Of a DNA stretch of 64,000 nt, positions 42,890 through 52,826 are shown piece by piece. The stretch comes from Dichetophora obliterata (Eukaryota > Arthropoda > Insecta > Diptera > Sciomyzidae): positions 220,130,899 to 220,194,898 of the forward strand of contig OY986435.1 of the NCBI GenBank assembly GCA_963920525.1. The letters run 5' to 3'. Both the position numbers and the translations under genes were made by a program. The notes under the pieces were generated by a model. It did not search any database. It was given only the letters and a program-made list of their open reading frames with translations, and was not told the origin of the DNA. Position 1 is the first letter of the stretch. The number at the start of each line of letters is the position of its first letter.

Positions 42890-43650
42890 CGAAAAATGAA
42901 CCGGTCTAGTGAACAAACCAAACATCGATGACTCAAAGCGATATTGCAAAGGAGATATCAACAAGATTTTGAAGCAGAAAAAGGACACTGGGACGATTGA
43001 GGTAAACAAAAAGTGCGGAAAGAAAAGAAAGACAACAGCAAGATATGAAGCTTTTTAATTAGGGAAAGCAAATTAAACCCAATTAAAACCAGCCAAGAAC
43101 TTTAGCAAGACTAAGCGCACGCTGGAGCTATTGTTAATGACTCAACTGTACGAAAACGTCTTATAGAAGGAGGAGAAAAAGCAGTCAGACCTAAAAAAAA
43201 AACACTTATTGCCTTCTGCCATGATAAAAAAATGATATGATTGGGCAAAAAAATATGTGAGCTGGACTGTTGAAGAATGGAGAAAATTTTTTCTCAGATG
43301 AGAGCCATTTTTTGGTAAAAAAAACAGCGATCTCGTTTCGTCCGAAAAAGTGACAACGAAAAACTAACGAAAGATCATATTGATCAAACAGTTGAACATC
43401 CTTTAAAGAAGATGTTCCGGGGGCTACTTTTCTTATAAAGGTACCGGATGCCTTGTTCCGATCGAAGGAATGACGAACTCGCAAAAATACAGAGACTTGC
43501 TAGAACAGAAATTGGAAGCTGAACTAAGAAAAGTGGTTGCCAAAGGCCAAGCAGTCTTTCAACAATATTCGGCTCCATGTCACGTATCCAAGATCATGAT
43601 GAAATATTTCAAGGAAAAAAATATATCATGCCTTAAATGGCCAGGAAACT
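42890..43650 (+). pseudogene. Tc1-type transposase, heavily decayed
   Basis: Scattered frames read, in order, STVRKRLIEGG and KKHLLP (DNA-binding side), WAKKYVSWTVEEW, FFSDESHFLV (first Asp), MTNSQKYRDLLEQKL, FQQYSAPCHVSKI and KNISCLKWPGN. This is a Tc1 family member unlike the one at 8611. QQD has become QQY, removing the second catalytic Asp. The reading stops at WPGNS where a LINE fragment begins, so the DD34E glutamate region is missing. Confidence 0.8.
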
Positions 43651-44245
43651 CTTACTTGCTTACTTACTTAGTTGACGCTACAACCGTATGTCGGTCTTGG
43701 CCTCATCTAAGAATTTGCGCCAGCCATTTCTGTTTTTCGCTTGCTGGCGCCAGTTGGAAATTCCAAGCTTCGTCAGGTTGTCCTCTACTTGGTCTTTGCA
43801 ACGAAAATGCGGTCGTCCTCTTCTGCGTTGACCGCCGCTGGGTACCGAATCGAATGTTTTCTTCACTGGAGTATCGTCTTTCATGCGCTGAACATGACCA
43901 AGCCAGCGAAGCCGCTCGATTTTAATGCAAATGACTATGTCGATGTCAGCGTACAGCTCATACAGTTCATCATTCCACCGTATTCGGTACTCGCCATTGA
44001 CGCAGATTGGTCCGTAGATCTTACGAAGAATCTTTCTCTCGAATGCTCCTAAAGTCTTTTCATCTAAACTGCTCAGCGTCCAGGTTTGTGATGCGTAAAG
44101 TAGGACGGGCATGATGAGCGATTTATAGAGCGTGATTTTCGTTCGTCGAGAGAGGGCTCTGCTTCTCAATTGCCTACTGAGCCCAAAGTAACACCTGTTG
44201 GCAAGAGTTATTCTTCGTTTGATCTCAATTCCCAAAATTAGCAAT
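43651..44245 (-). pseudogene. 3' end of an RTE-like LINE, inserted in the Tc1 remnant
   Basis: The open minus-strand frame 44244-43678 contains LANRCYFGLSRQLRS, TKITLYKSLIMPVLLYASQT, FERKILRKIYGP and IERLRWLGHVQRM. This is the C-terminal region downstream of the RT in RTE/BovB-type LINEs. The element is 5' truncated and ends in AAGTAAGT-type simple repeats (plus: CTTACTTGCTTACTTACTTA, 43651-43670). The RT core is absent. Confidence 0.85.
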
Positions 44246-44289
44246 AGGGAATGAAATATTTATTTGGAGCGATACATTATGGCCTGCTA

Positions 44290-44880
44290 TTTATATTTTA
44301 AAGTTTATTTCAAGTAAATGTTGCTCGCGGCTGTGCCTGATCCCGTCAGTAAGCTCCAATTTGGGCATACTTTTTCCAGCATTTCGTCCAGCATGGCAGC
44401 TGTAATGCTGTCTTTTGGGTCTGCAATTGTGGCTGGCTCGTCCTTGTACAAGAAAGACTTCACGTAGACCCACAAGAAATTGTCTAGTGGGGTCAAATCG
44501 CATGATCTTGGCACCGTTTTGGAAAAACTGCATGTCGACCAAGTTCAATTCTTCCATTTTGGGCAAAAAAAGTAGGTAGTCATCGCACGGTAACTTGCCT
44601 CAGTCAATGGACTGTAACGTTGCGATTTTCATTATATTTGAAGAAGTACGGTCCAATGCTGCCGCCGGCCCACAACACGCGCTAAACAGTGCAATATTCA
44701 GATTGCATTGGCAGCACTTGAACTGCCTCAAGTTGCTCTTCAGACTAAATTCGATAAACCTCACCAAACAGTGCATTTGCAGGCTCTTGATATGGCTTTG
44801 GATTCTTTTCAGACCAAATTCGGCAATTCTGTTTGTGGACGTATCACAAAACATGAAAAATAGAAAAGGAAAATAAAAAT
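44290..44880 (-). pseudogene. DD41D-type transposase remnant
   Basis: The minus strand reads, in shifted frames, HKQNCRIWSEKNPK (~44830-44790), and later PRSCDLTPLDNFLWVYVKS (~44512-44456) followed by AAMLDEMLEKVCPNW. These parallel the DD41D transposase at 48359-49433. The block around the second Asp is not readable. A decayed third member of the group in this window. Confidence 0.75.
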
Positions 44881-44881
44881 T

Positions 44882-45520
44882 CTATTGAAAATCTAAAAAT
44901 TTCAAATAACTGAATAATGAATCTTCAGCTTTTTGCCGGCACATGGAGCAGAAATATGAAGTGTGACCTTCTGCAAGGCCTTCCGCTTGTAACCTCAAAC
45001 TGAATTCACTGCAAATCAGCAAGCGTTTACACGGTATGAAGACAATATTTGGCTTACAATTGAAACACAATATACACGTATCTGCATTCGGTTGAATATT
45101 GCTACGCGAGAATGTGGGTTCTACATTGTGTTCTTCCTCTTCTTCAGAGTGATCGGTAGTAAATTCATCAAATAAACCCTCACCTGGCTCCGTAGCAAAT
45201 GTTATTTCCTGAGTATGTAACTCTATCCAGAAACTGCATTGCATTTGTTTTACCTTTTTCAAGCAATTCTGAGGGTTTTGCAATGTCTTTGCTTCTTTTT
45301 TGTGATGAAAGCTTCCTTCGTTCTGCGTCAATGGCTCCTATCCATATGCATTTCAAAATCACGACTTTTCAGAAACTCTTCATCTTTGATAGCCCTCACG
45401 AATTTGAAAAATTTTCGTTTTTCGATATTATGCGTCCCAGAAATCCATTAAATGCTTCAATGTCGGATGTGGTCCTGTGGCTTTTTGCTCCAATTATTTG
45501 CATAATGAAATAAATCCCAA
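44882..45520 (-). pseudogene. Transposase-tail-like sequence ending in a degenerate RING finger
   Basis: On the minus strand the upstream part reads SDIEAFNGFLGR (~45462-45425) and MILKCIWIGAIDAERRKL (45362). These resemble the 'N..EA.NG.LGR' C-terminal motif of some transposases. A frame shift near 45200 leads into an acidic stretch (DHSEEEEEHNVEP) and then a RING-like cysteine array, CILCFNC...PCKR...ICSEF...CSMCRQ. The usual RING His is Arg and one Cys is Phe, so the zinc sites are damaged. I do not recognise the parent gene. A mobile-element origin is likely but unproven. Confidence 0.45.
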
Positions 45521-46170
45521 ATTTTGGGACTTATTTCATTTTCCATTTGGGTGTTAGTTATTTCATTCCATTTGGGCAAATATTATTTTTTTTTTCGTTT
45601 AGATTTTATTTAATTTTCGTTGGGACTTATTTTATTGGGTGTTATTTCATAGGGGCTTATTTCGTAACTTCAATTCAAAACAACAAATCTGTTATCGTTG
45701 TAATCTCATTAACAGAGAGTTTACTAAAATTAAGTAAAATGAACGAACGCCAACATTCTCCAATTTCCTTGCTTTGGGCGTTTGTATATTTTTGGAAATT
45801 ACACTACAATATAAACGATCACCAAATAACAAGTTGTCTTTATGCCCATAATGTGAAATGACTGATTACCCAAAAATTTTTTCAGGCATTATTCGTTCAT
45901 TTTCGTTTTTCATCATCATTCGCACAGCCTATTTTTTCATCTGATAACTTTTGGGCAATCGTTCATAATGAAAAATCGCCAAAAATACAATTTTCGGCAC
46001 TAGTTCATTTTCATTATTGGGCGATAGTTCATTTGAAAAATTTTGGGCGATTGTTCATCATGAACGATTGCACAAAGTGCGTCAAATGAACTTTCGCCCA
46101 AACATTTTTTTGTGCGATCGTTCATTTTCCATTTTTGGGCGTTAGGGTTTTGGGCGATCATTCAGAAAGC
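45470..46170. repeat. Clusters of short palindromic repeats
   Basis: At 45500-45665 CCCAAATTTTGGGACTTATTTCAT variants recur. At 45950-46165 GGGCGAT.GTTCAT and inverted copies (ATGAAC.ATCGCCC type) recur at least six times. They resemble in style the cluster at 33420-33690 but differ in sequence. Confidence 0.6.
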
Positions 46171-46316
46171 CGTATATTCACACATGCTAATGAAAAAAAA
46201 AAAAATGCTTATTGAAGAGTGTGTGGAAATGTGTGGAATGTTTGTTGCACATTTTAGCAATGCCTTAAATGCCTTCTTACACCATGCTCTTTCGTCTCTT
46301 TCAACTTAGATTAACT

Positions 46317-46452
46317 GCATTATTCTGTATCACGAAGAAGCACACCAACGATGAGAAAGACACGAGAAGCAATACTTTCTTCCATACAAAATTGTATTGC
46401 TTCTCGTGTCTTTCTCATCGTTGGTGTGCTTGTTCGTGATACAGAATAATGC
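46317..46452. repeat. Near-perfect hairpin: 58-bp arms, 20-nt loop
   Basis: The left arm 46317-46374 and right arm 46395-46452 are inverse complements with one mismatch (A-G-A against A-C-A in the CACGAAGAAGC region). The loop is 46375-46394. Imperfect pairing continues ~7 bp outward (ATTAA). No TIR-element hallmark or target duplication is evident. Confidence 0.92.
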
Positions 46453-46866
46453 ACTTAATGTAAGAAATTATCTTTAAACGCTCATATTTCAGATCAAAGG
46501 TCACTAAGCGAAAAATTAACCGAATAGTGCACGCCTCCGCATTCAGCACTTTCATTCGATACCTCATTTACCATTCTAGACTCTGCCAATCCTGACATCT
46601 CAGAAATCCAAGCTGAAATAAATATTTTAGTGGATTCTTTTCATTTAAATATTTAAAATATTTATTAACAATGGACTTTGAGCTACGAAACTATTTTTTA
46701 AGAACGTTTACCAAAGTAAAATATAAAAAAAGAAACGAAAAAGTCGATTTAGAAATAGCTGAAATATTCGCTTTGGAATCACACTTTCTCATTCACATTA
46801 AAGCGAGCTCGTGTCTTAAGTCTTTTTGCCAATTTTTTCTGTATCACCTATCAAAAATCTAACAAA
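46453..46866. other. Intergenic sequence
   Basis: Short ORF at 46671-46862 without recognisable motifs. No element identified. Confidence 0.4.
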
Positions 46867-46949
46867 TTTTTTTTTATACTGAACCAATGCTCAGGGGATG
46901 CCCTCTATAAATATGTAAGCATTGTGTTGATTCGGAAGATGGGTGATAG

Positions 46950-47412
46950 CTAGTTGGAAGGTGGATAGATGGAATAGTGTCGGTGAAGATTTGCTTTAAA
47001 TTTGCACAGCTCAAACCTGCGGGGAAACACGCTCGCAGGGAGACTATTCCACAACCTTACTGTGCGACTAAGAAACGAATTATCTCGGTAATGCGATGGA
47101 CATCGAGGCAATGGTAAAGGGTTGGGCTTCCATAGCTGTCCGAGTGGACCTACGAAACACACGAGCTGGTGGCGTCTGGCCATGTATCTCCCTTGAATAC
47201 TTCCCATAGCAATACCTATACAGAAGGCTTATGCAACCAACATTACGTCGATGCCCAAGAAAGTTGAGAGTAAATGAAATACTTTCATCCCCTATCAAAT
47301 ATATCGCACGACGTTGAATTCGATCCAGAAGCTCCAAATACGATCTTGAAGCCCCTGCCCAAATGTGAAAATTGTACTCCATTTTTGGCCTAATATATGA
47401 GGTGTAGATCAT
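46950..47412 (-). pseudogene. LINE-A copy 2 RT C-terminal tail
   Basis: Frames 47412-47080 (MIYTSYIRPKMEYNFHIWAG, IQRRAIYLIGDESIS) and 47207-46950 (SHYRDNSFLSRTVRLWNSLP) correspond to the last ~150 residues of the copy 1 ORF, joined by a frameshift near 47100. Confidence 0.88.
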
Positions 47413-48286
47413 GCAAAGATCAGCTTAAGTGAAATATTTTTTTCACCGTATTAAAAAACCTAAGCACTTGCCCGCTTCTTAAGACACATCGAAAATATGA
47501 TCATTCCAACAAAGATTAGATTAGATCGATATGCCCAGAACGTCAAGAGCGGCTGATTCCACAAGATCCACACCATTCATATTGAGGGGAGCAATCCCTC
47601 CGCTTGTAAGTTAACAGACAGCACTGGGTCTTGCTTGCATTGAACTCTACTATATTGGCAAGACCCCACTCAAAGATTTTTTATAGATCATTAAGGAGTG
47701 TGTCATTCATAATTTGCCTCTTTCTCAATCAATCTCCATAGAGCTTGGGCGTTTTTTGAATGAATGGAGTACTTCTCGCACGAAATACCGTCAACTACGA
47801 CCCGAATCGTTCTGTCCTTAAAGAAACACGTGATCCATCGAGCGAAGTTACCACCAAATGCAAAATGCTATCTGCGCTGCGAACGTTGTACGTGAGAATG
47901 AAACTTAGTACTGCTGTTTCTTTTCAATTTATTTCATTCTTTAAGATATTTCAAATATTTATTTTCTTATTTTCTATGATCTCTTCATGCTTCTTCTTCT
48001 CTTTTTCTATTCACTTCTTCACATTCTTTTATGCCTGTGGTTGTGTATGTAACATAATTTTCTATGGGTTCTACTAATAATGAAATCCAAAAAATTCTGA
48101 TCGGCGTTCTGTGCAGGCAACACTCTGGACTGAACATTGTCCACTTTAATGCGAGAAAAGCCTTATCGATGATAAGCTTGATATTGTTCGACATTGCTTC
48201 GAAAATTCAGCCGTTTATATCATCTGTGTCTCTGAAACCTGGTTTCATAAAGACATTAATAATATGTGCTTAAATATTAATAACTA

Positions 48287-49545
48287 AAGGGTGTTTTTTT
48301 TTTAGAGGTATAGAACTTCGAATTGAAATAAAACACAAGAAAATCGTTTTAATGTCCATCAATTTGGCTTTATTGGAAGGATAATTTTATGCCATTCATG
48401 TTTAAATATGATTTCGGGCATGTGGTCGCCACGGCTGGCTCGAATAAAGCCAATTCTACAGGTCCAATTTTCAACCACTTTTTCGAGCATTTGGGGCCGT
48501 ATGTCGGCAATAACGCCACGAATGTTGGCTTCCAAGTCCCCTAACGTTTCTGGTTTGTTGGCGTAGACGAGCGACTTCACATATCCCCAAAGAAAATAAT
48601 CCAATGGTGTCAAATCACACGATCTTGGTGGCCAATTGACAGGTCCATTCCGCGAAATTATGCGCTCATCGAATGTTTCCTTCAATAAATCGATTGTGAC
48701 GTGCGCTGTGTGGCATGTAGCGCCGTCTTGTTGGAACCACAACTCATCCACATTCATGCCATCCAATGCCGGTAACTGACTCTCCAGCATTATTTCGGAA
48801 GAAGTATGGCCCAATGACTCCACCAGCCCATAGAGCACACCAAACAGTCAGTTTTTGTGGATGTAATGGCGTCTCAAGGGTCTCATGTGGATTCTCTTCA
48901 CTCCAAATGCGGCAATTTTGCTTGTTGACGTAGCCATTCAACCAAAAATGAGCCTCATCACTGAACAAAATTTTGCGATGAAAATCAGCATCGAGATCAA
49001 TCTCATTTTCGGCCCATACACCAAAATCACGACGCATTGCATGGTCTCGCGGCTTTAATTCTTGCACAAGCTGGATCTTGTAAGGTCGCAAGCCAAGATC
49101 TTTGCGCAAAATCTTCCATAAAGTTGATGAACAAAGCTCCAATTGCTGTGCACGGTGGCGAATCGATTCATTCGGGTCCTCTTCAACATTTTGGTCTACA
49201 ACGGCAATTGTTTCTTCGGTGCGCACTGTTCGACGTCTCTGCGGATGCGTATTATCACTTAGAGTAAACGTAGTGCGAAAACGACCCATGGTTAACCGAA
49301 TTAATTGCTCTGATGGACGATTATGTCGACCATAAAATGGACGGAGCTTGCGGTAAACTTCGCGAACTGAACCATTATTTTCGAAATAAATTTGCACGAT
49401 TTGCAAGCGTTGTTCTTTTGTCAACCTGTTCATGATGAAATGGCAAACCAAACTGAACATAAATTACATTAGAGTTGCCAGATTTGACCACAAAATGCCA
49501 GTTTTATCTCTATTCGAAAAACAAACCTCTAAAAAAAACACCCTT
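48287..49545 (-). mobile_element. DD41D mariner-like element inside LINE-B
   Basis: TIR AAGGGTGTTTTTTTT.AGAGG at 48287 and its inverse ending at 49545, both flanked by TA. Length 1259 bp. It sits between the endonuclease start and the rest of LINE-B. TIRs differ from those of the 28444 element, so it is a separate family with the same transposase type. Confidence 0.93.
48359..49433 (-). pseudogene. DD41D transposase, frameshifted by a small deletion
   Basis: Starts MNRLTKEQRLQIVQIYFENN (ATG at 49433; an upstream in-frame ATG lies at 49460). The N-terminal helix-turn-helix region and LGLRPYKIQLVQELKP are intact. The catalytic domain has FSDEAHFWLNGYVNKQNCR (first Asp). After RNNAGESVTG the frame is lost and tens of bases appear to be missing. 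The other frame continues LPALDGMNVDELWFQQDGAT, then WPPRSCDLTPLDYFLWG to the end. Second-to-third Asp spacing is 41 residues, and the usual SPD is SCD here. Inactive. Confidence 0.92.
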
Positions 49546-52033
49546 TATAAGCTTAATCTCTTAGGAATGCCCAGTGGTTCTGAGGTAGAATTTCTCAACA
49601 TTGAAATCCGTGTTCATTGTGTTAAGATCTTTGTGTCGTGTGTATATTCCTTGTCGTAACTGTAGTTTGGATCAATTGTTTTCTACGTTGTCAAATTGTG
49701 CAATTGGTTACGACTATTATGTAATGTGTGGTGATTTCAATATTAACATTTAATGTAAAGACCATTTTGTTGGCCGCTTCTTTGATAGACTTACTGAAGT
49801 TGGGCCTCAAACGGTTAACACTAAACGGTACACCTACGCGATATGCAAATAATGCTTCTCCGAGCTTATTATATATTTTTGTTGTCTCAGATATATCTTC
49901 TGTTCTGCTTTTTGACCAATTGTCCTTTATTTCTGACCATGACCTAATTTTTTGTTCTTTAAATGTAGATATGTCACCAAATGTCGTTGAAAAAACAATC
50001 TCTTTTAGAGATTATAAATCTGTTGATTATGTCTCTTTGTGTAGTGACTTGTCTACTACAAATTGGTCTGAATGCTGGTCGTTTAGCTCAGTTGATGAGA
50101 AGCTTAGCCATTTTATGAATAGAATCAGTGAACTTTATGACTTGCATGTTCCATTAATCCCTCGTCGAGTAAAAAATACAAGCTGTCCCTGGTTTACAAA
50201 TGATGTAAGATTAACCCCTTAAAAAAACGAAATAAAGATTATAACCGCTGGAAAAGAAATCCAACAACATCAAATTGGGAACAGCACAAAAGATCAAGAA
50301 ACGTAGCTAACTCTACAGTTAAATCATCAAAACGCATATTTTTTATGTCTAAGTTAAGTTCAGCACAACTATCCAAAAAGCTATGGAACAATTTATAACA
50401 AGCTGGTGTATGCAAGATGAAAACCGATGATTGTCAGATCGATCCTAATATTCTTAACGAATACTTTGTTGCAAGCTCTACGTCTTCTGGTAATGTGATC
50501 GACTATAACACAAGAACTTTAACATCTGAATACTCACCTAATTTTGAGTTTGTTGCTGTAGATGAGTGTGATGTAGCTCGGTGTGTAAACAAAATTAAAT
50601 CCAATGCAGTGGGTGATGATGGAATAACCATTAAATTTATTAAACTTATTTTACTATTTATCCTCAGCCCACTTACCCACATATTTAATCACTGCTTCAC
50701 AAGTGCGTGCTTCCCTGATGTTTTGGAATAATGCGTGTAATCCGTCTGATTATCGTCCTGTAAGTCTGTTACCATCGTTATCAAAAGTTTTTGAGTCTCT
50801 TATGGCCGTGAAAATCTCAGAATACATTCGAAGATTTGACCTTTTATCCCCACTTCAGTCTGGATTTCGTCCAGGGCACAGCTGCTCTACAGCTATTATA
50901 AAGATTTTAGACGACATCAGAGTGTCATTTGATCTAGGCAGCATAAAGTTGCTCTGTCTCTTAGATTTTTCGAAAGCATTTAATTCCGTTGATCATACAA
51001 TTTTGTGCAAAAAATTATATGTAAACTTTGGGTTTTCTAGCACGGAGGTCCGTCTGTTATATAGTTACCTGGTGAGAAGGTCTCAAAGAGTTAGGGTGGG
51101 AGATAGTCTGTCCGCTTTCTGTTACTTATCTTGTGGGGTTCCTCAAGGCTCAGTACTTGGTCCGTTGTTATTTTCAATGTTTATAAATGATATCTTCAGC
51201 AAATGCCGTCATGTAACCATGCATGCATATGCTGATGATCTTCAATTGTACTTGGCCAGTCCTATTGGTCTTGTTGATAATTTATGTCTCAGGATGAACG
51301 AGGATTTGAGCAATATAACTAAATGGGCTAGAGCTAATAAGCTTAATCTAAATCCACTAAAGTCATTTGTTTTACCGATCTTAAAGTCTAGTTACTCTTT
51401 GTCTGATATACCAACGATTTATCTTAATGGTGTAGGGCTAAAATTTGTTGATAAAGTTAAAAATCTTGGATACCACATTAACTCCTCACTTTCTTGTGAG
51501 GATCACATTAATTCGGTTGTTTCTAAGATTTATTATGCCCTTCGGAACCTGAGGTGGACAGCATCATTTGTACCCGTCGACACTAGGAGAAATTTGGTAC
51601 TCCAGCTTATAATGCCATTCATTACGTACTCAGATGTTGTGTATAGTAAACTTGCTTCGAGGTCCAAACTAAAGTTACAACAAGCTTTTAATAACGCTGT
51701 CAGATATATTTATGGCCTCAGAAAGTTTGACCGCGTTAGTCATTTGAGCAATCAAATACTTGGTTACAAAATGTTCAATTTCTGGATGCCAGGAACTGCA
51801 TATTTTTGCATAATTTGATTTACACAAAAACACCTAAATATTTATTTGATAAGTTACAATTTTGCAGATCGAATAGAAACATGAACCTTTTTATCCCGGG
51901 ATACAATTCTTTAAACTCAAACAGGCTTTTCTTTGTAAACGCTCTCAGAATTTGGAACTCGTTACCTCTAAGAATTAAAATTATTCAAAACAAACGCAAC
52001 TTTAAGCATGAAATTTTCAAATACTTTTCTTAA
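49546..52033 (+). pseudogene. LINE-B endonuclease-RT ORF, frameshifted
   Basis: Successive frames are: 49728-50222 (endonuclease end, SDHDLIFCSL); 50417-50731 (start of RT, DECDVARCVNKIKSNAVGDD); 50703-51818 (371 codons with DYRPVSLLPSLSKVFESLM, LLDFSKAFNSVDH, CGVPQGSVLGPLLFS and AYADDLQLY near 51230); and 51806-52033 (ALRIWNSLPLRI). At least three frameshifts and an in-frame stop at 50222 break it. The RT active-site motif is intact. The 5' endonuclease portion lies on the other side of the DD41D insertion. Confidence 0.92.
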
Positions 52034-52826
52034 TACTGTGCTACTTATCTATCTAAACTTACTATTTCTTCATCTAATAGAATAAAAATAATTTAAGTTT
52101 TTATCTTTTTTATCTAATAATCTAATGATGTTTTTTTGTGCATTCATGATTTGTTGTTATTTATGACTAGCTGTTGCTATAATATTTATTATTATTTATT
52201 ATTTTTGTTAAATCACTAAATGTTAGTTTTAAGTTATATTTATTTTTCGTTTTTTTATAACTAGTTGTTATTCTAAACTGCTTAATGCATTCAAAAGACT
52301 CTGTCTTATATGTAAACATAACTATTTCTAAATAAATAAAATAAATAAATAAATAAATAAAACCATATGCAACAAAAAAACCAAAAAAAAACGGCGCTTT
52401 ATTATGCCACACTCGGTCAAACGCGTCTGAAATATCAAGAGCAACAAACTTGCTCCTTCCGAAAAGGTAAACTTTATTGGGGTTTTTTTTAGTTAAGAAC
52501 GCTATAAGGTGACCAGTAGAGCAGGCCGTACGGAAACCATCATATTGACGGTCACTGAGCAGTTGGTTGTGCTTCAGATAGTTTACAACGTTGAAATTTA
52601 TTACGCTCTCCATAACTTTTGGAAGCGTAGAACATATCGCAATGGGTCGGTATTTTGCAGGGTTCGTGGCATCGCCCTTTTTAGTTACCTGCTGGAAATT
52701 TGCAACCTTTCAACAAGATAGAAATACTCCTGTTCTGTAGGAGATATTGAAAAGGTTGCGCAAAAGCCGAGCAAGTGAAGAAGCACACATTTTTTTAGCA
52801 CAATTGGCCGTATGCCGTCAGTAATT

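Larger units (their letters stand above)
47856..52363 (+). mobile_element. LINE-B: APE-type LINE with AAAT-repeat tail
   Basis: It splits LINE-A copy 2 and ends in (AAAT)n-like repeats at ~52335-52363. The endonuclease start is visible at ~48125-48286 (NIVHFNARKA, SETWFHKDIN) and resumes after the DD41D insertion at 49546 (CGDFNIN at ~49728). Then come the RT and a C-terminal WNSLPLRIK. The short-repeat tail and YADDLQLY suggest the CR1 group, with low certainty. A sizeable 5' portion is non-coding or decayed. Confidence 0.88.
46867..52826 (-). mobile_element. LINE-A copy 2, broken, interrupted by LINE-B
   Basis: 46867-47855 aligns by eye with the 3' end of LINE-A copy 1 (poly(A) at 46867-46875, CAGGGGATGCC, then the C-terminal RT-ORF tail). 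52364-52826 continues the same element (ACCATATGCA, TGCCACACTCGGTC, GCATATCGCAATGGGTCGG) up to CGTATGCCGTCAG. The join would fall in the RT coding region. The ORF has frameshifts and a ~125-bp deletion near 47757 that removes the FADD catalytic motif. The element is 5' truncated at ~52,826. Confidence 0.9.

Noticed and set aside
43470..43925. 151-codon plus-strand ORF as one protein
   Set aside because: The first ~60 codons are Tc1 transposase, but the rest is antisense to an RTE-like LINE fragment. It is a chimeric accident of insertion.
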